NCBI GenBank assembly: GCA_904502185.1
Contig: CAJGDX010000114.1
Location: forward strand, 1-5,521
Origin: an uncultured Bacteroidaceae bacterium
GTDB lineage: Bacteria > Bacteroidota > Bacteroidia > Bacteroidales > Bacteroidaceae
DNA: 5,521 nucleotides
Direction of reading: 5' to 3'
The notes under the pieces are model-generated. The model did not search any database. It had not been told where the DNA came from and was given only the letters and a program-made list of their open reading frames with translations. This document shows positions 1-5,521 of the stretch, in pieces. The first letter of the stretch is position 1. Each line of letters starts with the position of its first letter. Made by a program: the position numbers and the translations under genes.

Positions 1-912
1 GTATCGCTTGATAATCTGCAAAGGAATATCCAACAACTTCACTTGGAACGGTATTTTGGTTTTGTGTCGCTTGGATAATATCCATTTCTCACCGTTTATT
101 TCTTCAATTTCATCGGTGGTAAGTTCCTTTATATCCACGAATGACAAGGCTGTAAAACTTGCAAAAACGAACAGATCTCGGATGTAAGCCAACTTCTTAT
201 CCGCAAACTCGTGTGTCATTACAGCTTTGATTTCATCTTCGGTTAAGTATTATCGTTCCTTAATATTCTGATTTACCCGATACTGAGCAAACGGATTTCT
301 CGGAGTCAGTCCATTATAATAAGCCTTTGACACGATTGTTTTCAGCCACATACAATGTGCCCATACGCTACCGTTGTGTAGTCCTGCATCAGTAGAGAGA
401 TAGATTTCATACTCCTTTATAAAGTCGGAAGTAAGTTCAAGCATAGAAATATCACTACGCTTGTAGCATTTCTTGATAAAAGTTGCCAAATGATTTCGTG
501 ACCTTACACGCACCTTATAGGAACTTGTAGCACGGTCTATGCCGATACGCTTCTTGAAGTTCTCGTTGTCCTTATCGAATGCACCGAGCAATGTTCCATA
601 CTCCTTACCGATACCTTGATAGGCATTGCATACCATTTCGGCAGTTACAAACGCTTCTCTATCCGAAATGCGTTGATAGTGCTTGATGATTTGAGCCTTG
701 ATGTTATCCAAAGCCAAATTGATGTCTCTTGATTCCTTGCTCTTCCCTTTTGCTCGATTGCCTTTTGCATCCCACATTGTTTTTGCAATGGTCAGTTTGC
801 AACTAAATTGAGCCACCGAGCCATTGATTGTAACTCGTCCCATAATCGGGACAATACCGTTTTTCTCCTTGCTTCCGTTCACATAGAACAGCACCTTAAA
901 TGTACTTCGCAT
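1..912 (-). pseudogene. CTnDOT-like tyrosine recombinase (integrase), interrupted by an in-frame stop and cut by the window edge
   Basis: Site-specific recombinase that would integrate and excise a mobile element. The first 220 codons (912 down to 253) look like the Bacteroidota integrase N-terminus: an arm-type DNA-binding domain (about residues 1-90; FKVLFYVNG, then TIAKTMWDAKGNRAKG) and a SAM-like core-binding domain (about 105-213; ending YYNGLTPRNPFAQYRV). A TAA lies at 252-250, directly after NQNIKER. The same frame then stays open for 83 codons to base 1 and reads as the start of the catalytic domain: YLTEDEIKAVMTHEF, RDLFVFASFTALSFVDIKEL, SKRHKTKIPF and LLDIPLQIIKRY. Ser (142-144) sits where most family members have the first catalytic Arg; IntDOT is known to carry Ser there, so this is not itself a defect. 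HxLR and the Tyr nucleophile would lie left of the window. One substitution (CAA or GAA to TAA) would explain the stop. The ATG at 912-910 follows an A-rich leader. Either a nonsense pseudogene or a sequence error. Confidence 0.88.
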
Positions 913-936
913 AATCCAATTCTTTTTTTTTGGTTA

Positions 937-944
937 CAAAATTA
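937..944 (-). promoter_or_regulatory. Candidate -7 box (TAATTTTG) upstream of the recombinase
   Basis: Reading the minus strand, TAATTTTG matches the Bacteroidota sigma-ABfr -7 consensus TAnnTTTG exactly and lies 24 nt before the ATG. An A-run (AAAAAAAAAG) lies between it and the start, typical of leaders in this phylum. I see no convincing TTTG -33 element at the usual spacing, so this is a partial match. Confidence 0.4.
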
Positions 945-1016
945 GTTATCAGCGAGTTGTACATTGTTATGCAGAATGTGGCAGAGAGTAGAAATAAACA
1001 CCAACAACCTGTAATC

Positions 1017-1115
1017 TTACCTCTCTATCGGGTAATGATTTGAAAACCGTCCGCACGCATTACCTTTCATTCCTTGCACTTTTGCTTCGGCGAAGCTTTC
1101 ATCAAAAGTCCTCAT
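1017..1115 (-). CDS. Possible small ORF, 32 codons, function unknown
   Basis: ATG at 1115-1113, TAA at 1019-1017. The peptide begins MRTFDESFAEAKVQGMKGNA and ends in FSNHYPIER. Its composition is protein-like, with no low-complexity runs and a possible amphipathic helix over DESFAEAKVQGMK. It lies upstream of the recombinase on the same strand. An even shorter ORF (1144-1112, MMAALVFNDL) precedes it and their stop and start overlap as ATGA, which could permit translational coupling; that first ORF has GAGGG six bases before its ATG, although Bacteroidota rarely depend on such sites. I cannot assign a family. It may be chance, because 32 codons is short and the same bases form the inverted repeat at 1078-1109. 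Conservation of the peptide beside other integrases would be the deciding evidence. Confidence 0.35.
   Translation of the reverse strand: MRTFDESFAEAKVQGMKGNACGRFSNHYPIER
1076..1085 (+). other. Near match to the CTnDOT-type core site consensus
   Basis: GCACTTTTGC agrees with the GTANNTTTGC sequence known at CTnDOT insertion sites at seven of its eight specified positions; only the second base differs. It lies about 165 bp upstream of the start of a CTnDOT-like recombinase, a plausible place for attL or attR. A match this short is expected by chance fairly often, and the second copy that would prove an attachment site is not in the window. Confidence 0.22.
1078..1109. repeat. Nested inverted repeat beside the recombinase
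   Basis: The outer arms are ACTTTTG (1078-1084) and CAAAAGT (1103-1109). The inner arms are GCTTCG (1084-1089) and CGAAGC (1091-1096) around a single central G at 1090. It is not followed by a T-run that would make it a clear terminator. It could be a recombinase or excisionase binding site, or simply a by-product of the overlapping small ORF. Confidence 0.4.
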
Positions 1116-1211
1116 AAGTCATTGAACACCAGTGCCGCCATCATTATTTTCCCTCATTCGTTAGAATTTTCCAGAGATATTATTTATATTTGTGAAATAT
1201 CTGAATTTTCG

Positions 1212-1228
1212 AAAAACGGATATTCCGT
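1212..1228 (-). terminator. Short terminator-like hairpin after the receptor gene
   Basis: On the minus strand, two bases after the receptor TAA, ACGGA-ATA-TCCGT (1228-1216) forms a 5-bp stem with a 3-nt loop and runs straight into TTTTT (1216-1212). Position and T-run fit an intrinsic terminator for the receptor transcript, but the stem is short, so it may be weak. Confidence 0.45.
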
Positions 1229-1229
1229 A

Positions 1230-3694
1230 TTACTCCATCTCTTCGCCGTAGCCATTGTAATTATTCATATTCTCGCTTGGCTTTTTGGTAGTACGTTTAG
1301 CCTTCATATTACCGAAGCTATATGTAAGTGTGGCGCTGATGGTACGTCCGCCGTGCCAGTTCTCTGCATCACGGCTGAAGTTGCCATCTCCTGTAACAGT
1401 GTGCCAACGGCGCGAATCGAGTATATCACGACCACTGATGCTCAAGCTCCAGTGTTCGTCGAAAGATTTGCGCAGACCGAGGTCGAGCGAATAACTGGCC
1501 TTTCTGTGTCCCTGTGCCACAATACGACGCGCATCGTATCTTCCGGTAGCCTGCATGGTTATGCCCCAGGGAAGCATATAGTTGGCAGTCATTCGAGCAT
1601 TCCACGAGAAATTTTCGTCGGCCTGACCGGTGATAGTCTGATTGTTAATTGTATAGTTGAAGCCGTCGAGTTTATAGTAGAAGAGGTTAAGAGTGGTTGT
1701 AAGATCCAGTTTTTTAAACAGACGGTTCTTGCCAATAATCTCAAGACCTGCAGAATTTGAACTTGCCACATTTTCGGATGTTGTGTACATGATATTTCCC
1801 ACATTGTAGCTGATGCGCTCGATAACATCCTCTGTCGTGCGATAGTAGGCAGAGACAGAGAGAGTGTGCGCCTCCCAGTTCTTTATATAGTTAAGTTCGT
1901 AGGCATTTGAATACTCGGGTGTAAGGTCGGGGTTACCGAATGAAATATTGGTAGAGTCGGTGATGTTGCTGAATGAGTTCAACTGACCGCCCCAGGGACG
2001 ACGCAAACGGCGAGTGTAGTTCACCTGCAGTTCGTGACCGCCATTCATGCTATACGAGAGGAAAAGACTGGGAAAGAGCGAGAAGAAGTCCTTGTCGGTA
2101 TATGCAGGCGCTGTACCACCATTCTCCTGTGCCCAATCGAATGAGCGGGTCTTTGTGCGCCAATATTCGGCACGCAGTCCCACCTGATAACCGAATTTGT
2201 TTATTCTGCCTGAATATGTTCCGTAGAGTGCATGGGTATCCTGTTTATAGATGAAGCGGTTGAACAACTGTGCATCTATCTGTGTGTGAGCCTTGTCGGT
2301 GTATGTAAAGACCGGGCTTTCATCATTCGAAAAACGTCCACTATATCCTGCTTCGATACGTGCATTCTCGCTGAGTTTATTCTCATAATCGAGTTTAACC
2401 TCTGTAGATCTGTTGTTGACCTTGTTTTTCTGGAACTGATAGGTGTCTGCCGCAGTACCATTAAGAAGATTTTCCACAGTCTGGTCGTATGAAGTTTTAT
2501 TCTCCATTCCCCATATATTGTGGTTCACCGATAAATCGATAAAATGGTTATCGGCAAATCTGTGGGTGTAACCTCCCTCGAAATTATACATGCGTGGTTC
2601 GTTCTTGCCATCGGTGATGCGGGTACGGCGCGATGCTACATCCATCAGACTAAGCGTACCGCTATTTGCGACAATAGTAGTTTTATTGTCACCGCCGCCG
2701 AACATTCCGCTAAGGTTCACATAAATATCATCTTTGGCTGTGGGATGCCATGTAAGACCAGCGCGGGCAAAGAGGTTGCTGTGTTCGCGTTTACCGTCGC
2801 TGTGCTGCAACTGATAGCTGTCGCGACCGAAGTATTGGGTGTAGGTCTTGCCGCCATTTTCGCGCTTGTGTGAACGGTAGTTAAGGCTGGCATAGGCATC
2901 GAGTTTACCGCTGCTGTAGTTGATATTTCCTCCAGCATTGTAACCGCCACGGCTATCTGCTCCGGCCTGCACACTGCCATAGTGACCGGCTTTGCGATTG
3001 CGTTTGAGGACAATGTTTATGATACCTGCAGTACCTTCGGGAGAGTGCTTGGCTGAAGGATTTGTTATAACCTCGATTTCTCGATGCTTTCGGCAGGCAT
3101 CTGCTGCAGAATATCGCCCTGATTGTCGGAAGTGAGTCCCGAAGCCTTTCCGTTTATCCACACAGTAACGCTCTCGCTGCCACGCAACGATATTGAGCCT
3201 TCGTTGTTGACCTCCACCGAAGGAATGTCTGTAAGAACATCGGTTGCCGAGCCACCTGTGGAGGCGATACTCTGGTCGATCGTAAACACTCGTTTATCTA
3301 TTTCGAAACTCATTTGCGAACGCATCTCAGACACTACTACCTCTTTAAGCAACTTGCTGTCGGGTTTTAAGTACACCTTACCAAGGTTCACCTTGCTGTT
3401 GCCTGAAGCAATTGTCACCTTTTGGTTGTCTGTCAGATAACCTACAAAGGAGTATTGCAATGTGTATATTCCGGGCTTTACGTCGGTGATGATGAATGAA
3501 CCATTCTCTTCGGTGTTGCAACCGTTGACGGGAGTTTTTGTACCCTGAGGTATGAGAGCCACTGAGGCATATTCCACAGGTTGTTTACTTTTTGAGTCGA
3601 GCAGAATGCCTTGAATGACTCCTTTTGCTGTTTGTGCATCCATGTTAACAGATACAGCAATTATAGCAAATAGTAATAAGACGAGTTTTTTCAT
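1230..3694 (-). pseudogene. TonB-dependent-receptor-like outer-membrane beta-barrel protein with a one-base frameshift
   Basis: Outer-membrane receptor expected to import an unidentified ligand with TonB energy. The N-terminal 206 codons (3694-3077) hold a signal peptide (MKKLVLLLFAIIAVSVNMDA, likely cut before Q21), a carboxypeptidase-D regulatory-like fold (about 26-110; VIQGILLDSKSKQPVEYASV, GSFIITDVKPGIYTLQYSFVGY) and the start of the plug (KEVVVSE, DVLTDIPSVEV, ISLRGSESVTVWING). After AAA at 3079-3077 this frame ends in SRL and a stop. The other frame carries straight on with IEVITNPSAKHSPEGTAGI, a canonical plug end, and then a complete barrel finishing in TLTYSFGN plus a tail of about 28 residues. 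Restoring one A (AAA to AAAA) gives 821 aa, normal for this OMP_b-brl_3-type family. There is no second lesion, so the break is recent or a sequence error. No SusD-like partner is adjacent, which argues against a SusC/SusD glycan locus. No clear TAnnTTTG box precedes the ATG; the leader is A/T-rich. Confidence 0.9.
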
Positions 3695-3762
3695 TTATTT
3701 TATGTATATATTTTAATTTGCTGCTTGTGTTATAATTCTTTTACTGATATGTTTTTCATTAC

Positions 3763-3803
3763 ATACTGACACTCGCCTGTAGTTCACAGGCGAGTGTCAG
3801 TAT
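3763..3803 (-). terminator. Perfect 18-bp inverted repeat, likely terminator or mRNA-stabilising hairpin
   Basis: ATACTGACACTCGCCTGT (3763-3780) and its exact reverse complement (3786-3803) flank a 5-nt loop, AGTTC. It lies 13 nt past the thioesterase stop and about 70 nt before the receptor start on the same strand, so it probably ends or insulates the hydrolase-thioesterase transcript. Neither side shows a clear T-run, which is unusual for an intrinsic terminator. A role in RNA stability, or a protein-binding palindrome, is also possible. The strand given assumes it acts on the minus-strand operon. Confidence 0.7.
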
Positions 3804-3816
3804 ATCATTGAATCGA

Positions 3817-4233
3817 TTATTCGAGCGAATCTATGCCTTCGAGAGTCACGCGCTTGGTGTAGCATGTTGCCTGAAAAGAGGCTATGAGAACATCGTCCTG
3901 GTTCTTTACCTTTACCTCGCAATACGGTACTTTGGGATGGCGCGATACAGCCACTGCCTCGGCTATAAGAATGTCGCCGAGTTGTGCCGAGCGATGATAG
4001 AATATTGACGAGTCGATGGCAAACGTCAACGACAGTCCGGTATTTGAGACTGCTGCCAATGCGACGTCGGCTACAGTAAAAATCGCACCGCCCTGACACA
4101 CTCCACCTGCATTCAAATGCTCTTTTGTCACTGTCATACGGGCACTTGCATAGCCCTCTTTTATGGTTATAAGCTCAGCCCCGGCATTTGCCGCAAACCT
4201 GTCGCCCTTGGTTATAAACTCTTTAAGTGTCAT
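3817..4233 (-). CDS. PaaI-like hotdog-fold acyl-CoA thioesterase
   Basis: A 138-residue protein of the PaaI/YbgC-type hotdog superfamily, expected to hydrolyse an acyl-CoA or aryl-CoA thioester in the cytosol as an oligomer. The active-site helix is clear: HLNAGGVCQGGAIFTVADVA (residues 39-58) matches the PaaI pattern N..G..HGG.......D, with Asn41, Gly48-Gly49 and Asp56 as the likely catalytic acid. The usual His before GG is Gln47 here; the pattern is otherwise intact. Later strands (FAIDSSIFYHRSAQLGDILIAEA, VPYCEVKVKNQDDVLIASFQATCY) fit the fold. I chose the ATG at 4233-4231 because family homology begins at about MTLKEF. An upstream ATG at 4299 would add 22 residues that overlap the hydrolase reading frame and look unrelated. 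It starts 40 nt after the hydrolase stop, so the two are probably co-transcribed. The substrate cannot be told from sequence. Confidence 0.87.
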   Translation of the reverse strand: MTLKEFITKGDRFAANAGAELITIKEGYASARMTVTKEHLNAGGVCQGGAIFTVADVALAAVSNTGLSLTFAIDSSIFYHRSAQLGDILIAEAVAVSRHPKVPYCEVKVKNQDDVLIASFQATCYTKRVTLEGIDSLE

Positions 4234-4273
4234 AAGTTTCACATTAATAACTGCACAGAAACCATTCGGGCGT

Positions 4274-5218
4274 TTAATAGCCAAAATATTTCTTTGCAAA
4301 TTCGGTCATTTTCTCTTCAGTAAGTTTTGTGCTGTCGGCATCCCTGTTCAACGCATGGTCGGAATTGGGATACTCGACCAACGTATAATCAACATTATTG
4401 GCCTTGAAAGCGTTCATCAACGACACCACATTTTGCCACACAACAAGTGTATCCTCTTTGCCATACGCCAACAGAGTGGGAGCAGTTCCCTTTTTCACAT
4501 GATAGACCGGAGAAAGTGCCTGCATCATTGACATTATTTCAGCGCGCTGAGCTTCGTTCTGCAAATCAGCTTCCACCCCCATTCGTCCCAACACCTCATT
4601 TGCATCGGGCGTATCGAGCGAGAATGCACTGAAATCCGCCGGGCCCGCCTTAGACTGTACAAACAATACCGGCAGAGGAGAGTTTTCCACCATGCTGTAT
4701 GTGTAAAGCATTGCTAGATGGGCGCCTGCCGAATATCCCGACAAGGCAGCTTTTGTTATATTAATACCCTGAGCTGCTGCATAGCCTTTTATAGTAGAAA
4801 GAGCTGTTGCAATCTCGGTAAGCATCGTTTTAAAATCGCTTTTCTCTTCACCCGAAAAATTCAGATATGAGTAGTTCATGGTGGCTGTCACATAGCCTTT
4901 CTCTGAAAACAGTTTGCAATCACCTGCCATGGATGACTTGTCGCCCGATGTCCACGAACCGCCATGAAGGAACAGAATCACTCCATGTTCGGCACCTTTG
5001 TCGACACCGGCAGGCATATATATATCAAGTATATTGCGCTCGCGGTTGCCATATTTGACATTCTCGTAAACCTGAACAGTATCCGGCTGCTCCATTGCTG
5101 CCGAACTATTGAAAAGATTATTCATCGGTACATCATACGCTCGTAAAACAAAAATAGCCATTCCTGCAAAAAATAGCAGCACCAGAGTGGCTGCAATAAT
5201 GTATGCTCCTTTATTCAT
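4274..5218 (-). CDS. Membrane-anchored alpha/beta-hydrolase (acetyl esterase/BD-FAE-like carboxylesterase)
   Basis: A 314-residue serine hydrolase likely to cleave short-chain or acetyl/feruloyl-type esters. All catalytic parts are visible: the oxyanion-hole HGG (85-87, in ILFLHGGSWTSGDK), the nucleophile elbow G-Y-S-A-G with Ser163, Asp256 in LLAYGKEDTLV and His288 in YPNSDHAL. Residues 5-25 form one hydrophobic segment (AYIIAATLVLLFFAGMAIFVL) after a short basic N-terminus. There is no lipobox Cys, so it is probably a signal anchor that places the enzyme in the periplasm. The mature domain opens with VYENVKYGNRERNILDIYMP, typical of this esterase family. The ATG at 5218 is supported by the anchor starting immediately and by the TAnnTTTG box 28 nt upstream. 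It precedes the thioesterase in a likely operon. Polysaccharide deacylation is one possible role, but no glycan genes are nearby to support it. Confidence 0.88.
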   Translation of the reverse strand: MNKGAYIIAATLVLLFFAGMAIFVLRAYDVPMNNLFNSSAAMEQPDTVQVYENVKYGNRERNILDIYMPAGVDKGAEHGVILFLHGGSWTSGDKSSMAGDCKLFSEKGYVTATMNYSYLNFSGEEKSDFKTMLTEIATALSTIKGYAAAQGINITKAALSGYSAGAHLAMLYTYSMVENSPLPVLFVQSKAGPADFSAFSLDTPDANEVLGRMGVEADLQNEAQRAEIMSMMQALSPVYHVKKGTAPTLLAYGKEDTLVVWQNVVSLMNAFKANNVDYTLVEYPNSDHALNRDADSTKLTEEKMTEFAKKYFGY

Positions 5219-5245
5219 AATGAAAATATCTAATTATTACTGTTT

Positions 5246-5253
5246 CAAATATA
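5246..5253 (-). promoter_or_regulatory. Candidate -7 box (TATATTTG) for the hydrolase-thioesterase operon
   Basis: On the minus strand TATATTTG is an exact TAnnTTTG match, placed 27 nt before the hydrolase ATG, which would give a 5' leader of roughly 20 nt. A TTTG lies further upstream (around 5287-5290) but is too far away for the usual -33 spacing, so only half of the promoter is convincing. Confidence 0.5.
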
Positions 5254-5294
5254 TTGCAAAAATTCTTGAATAACACCTATTATTAACAAACATT

Positions 5295-5310
5295 TATATT
5301 ACACAATATA
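5295..5310. repeat. Small AT-only inverted repeat between the transporter and hydrolase genes
   Basis: TATATT (5295-5300) and AATATA (5305-5310) flank ACAC, just after the transporter stop. It is too weak for a good terminator. It could be a regulator site upstream of the hydrolase promoter, or chance in an AT-rich gap. Confidence 0.2.
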
Positions 5311-5313
5311 CTG

Positions 5314-5521
5314 TCAGCCAATTATTCCGTAGAACACACCGCCAAAGAGTCCACTGAGCAGCAATATAAGTATCGGGCTGACCTTGCGACGCATCGCCAC
5401 AAAAGCAGCTATGGTTATTGCTACACTGACCGTAAAACGCAGAGGCTGTTCGGTGGGAACACCATAGTTTTCGCTGCTCATCAACAGCAGAGCTGCAGAT
5501 GCAATAAGTCCGACTACAGCA
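5314..5521 (-). CDS. Chromate-transporter-family membrane protein, C-terminal part
   Basis: The last 68 codons before a TGA at 5316-5314; the start lies beyond the right edge. The peptide shows two hydrophobic spans, AVVGLIASAALLLM at its visible start and FTVSVAITIAAFVAM, followed by RRKVSPILILLLSGLFGGVFYGIIG. The last block, with a basic turn, SPI and a Gly-rich final helix, matches the end of ChrA-type (CHR-domain) transporters. Bacteroidota typically carry these as pairs of half-length genes; whether a partner is adjacent cannot be seen. Family members are named for chromate efflux, but the substrate of the short forms is often unproven. It is followed by a 95-nt gap before the hydrolase, which has its own candidate promoter, so it may be a separate transcript. 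Confidence 0.72.
   Translation of the reverse strand, partial: AVVGLIASAALLLMSSENYGVPTEQPLRFTVSVAITIAAFVAMRRKVSPILILLLSGLFGGVFYGIIG

Larger units (their letters stand above)
913..1229. other. Gap between recombinase and receptor; probable element end
   Basis: No long gene fits these 317 bases. From right to left they hold a small terminator-like hairpin just after the receptor stop (1212-1228), a TATATTTG match on the plus strand (1185-1192) pointing back into the receptor gene, a 10-codon ORF (1144-1112) overlapping a 32-codon ORF (1115-1017), the inverted repeat at 1078-1109, a second inverted repeat GGTAATG/CATTACC (1031-1037 and 1058-1064), and the recombinase promoter region. Recombinase attachment sites usually lie next to the gene, so the junction between element and chromosome is most likely here. 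That is inference: the other end is outside the window and no duplicated att copy can be seen. Confidence 0.45.

Noticed and set aside
250..252. Alternative genetic code or readthrough of TAA
   Set aside because: TAA is used as the normal terminator by neighbouring genes here (for example at 1230-1232 and 3817-3819), so reassignment does not fit.
1185..1192. Exact TATATTTG on the plus strand, a possible promoter
   Set aside because: No -33 element at a proper spacing and no plus-strand gene downstream; it would only drive antisense RNA into the receptor gene. Chance in AT-rich DNA is likely.
1074..1760. Long plus-strand frame of 228 codons
   Set aside because: It lies mostly antisense to the receptor barrel, whose domains and codon pattern are convincing. 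The predicted protein has no recognisable domain.
2276..3013. Other minus-strand frames inside the receptor gene
   Set aside because: They are out-of-frame shadows with skewed composition (runs of Ala, Thr and Met) and no domains.
3074..3085. Programmed ribosomal frameshifting in the receptor gene
   Set aside because: The shift site has no X-XXY-YYZ slippery heptamer and no obvious downstream structure, and receptors of this family are not known to need a shift.
1230..3694. SusC-type receptor of a polysaccharide utilisation locus
   Set aside because: It is about 820 residues rather than about 1000, and no SusD, glycoside hydrolase or sensor gene lies beside it.
4234..4299. Longer thioesterase start at 4299
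   Set aside because: The 22 extra residues overlap the hydrolase coding end in another frame, do not resemble the family's N-terminus, and the ATG at 4233 fits the usual length.
1..5521. CRISPR arrays, tRNAs, rRNA, retron-like or defence modules
   Set aside because: No regularly spaced direct repeats, cloverleaf-like segments or characteristic protein motifs were seen on either strand.

Overview
The window looks like a chromosomal stretch from a gut-type Bacteroidota (Bacteroidales). The signs are TAnnTTTG-type -7 boxes with A-rich leaders instead of strong Shine-Dalgarno sites, a CarboxypepD-regulatory/TonB-plug/OMP_b-brl outer-membrane receptor, a CTnDOT-style tyrosine recombinase and a short-type chromate transporter. 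I cannot fix the genus from sequence alone. Every supported gene is on the minus strand, so transcription runs from right to left.

Right to left: (a) the C-terminal 68 residues of a chromate-transporter-family membrane protein (5314 to the window edge); (b) a short AT-rich gap with a good TAnnTTTG box; (c) a membrane-anchored alpha/beta-hydrolase (4274-5218) followed 40 nt later by a PaaI-like hotdog thioesterase (3817-4233), a likely two-gene operon; (d) a perfect 18-bp hairpin (3763-3803); (e) a TonB-dependent-receptor-like outer-membrane protein (1230-3694) whose frame is broken by one missing base near 3077-3079; (f) a 317-nt region (913-1229) holding a small terminator-like hairpin, a possible 32-codon ORF, inverted repeats and a near match to the CTnDOT-type core-site consensus; (g) a tyrosine recombinase (912 leftward past base 1) with an in-frame TAA at 250-252, at the junction between the DNA-binding half and the catalytic domain.

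The left ~1 kb is probably one end of an integrative element or its remnant: the recombinase start faces the candidate attachment region, and by eye its base composition is more AT-rich than the receptor gene. The rest reads as ordinary chromosomal cargo. The receptor and the recombinase each carry one disruption with otherwise intact flanking frames, which means either recent decay or sequence error.

I found no CRISPR array, rRNA, tRNA, transposon ends or toxin/defence module, and nothing that supports a new biological system. The most useful observations are the two single-site gene disruptions and the unexplained small ORF and inverted repeats beside the recombinase.
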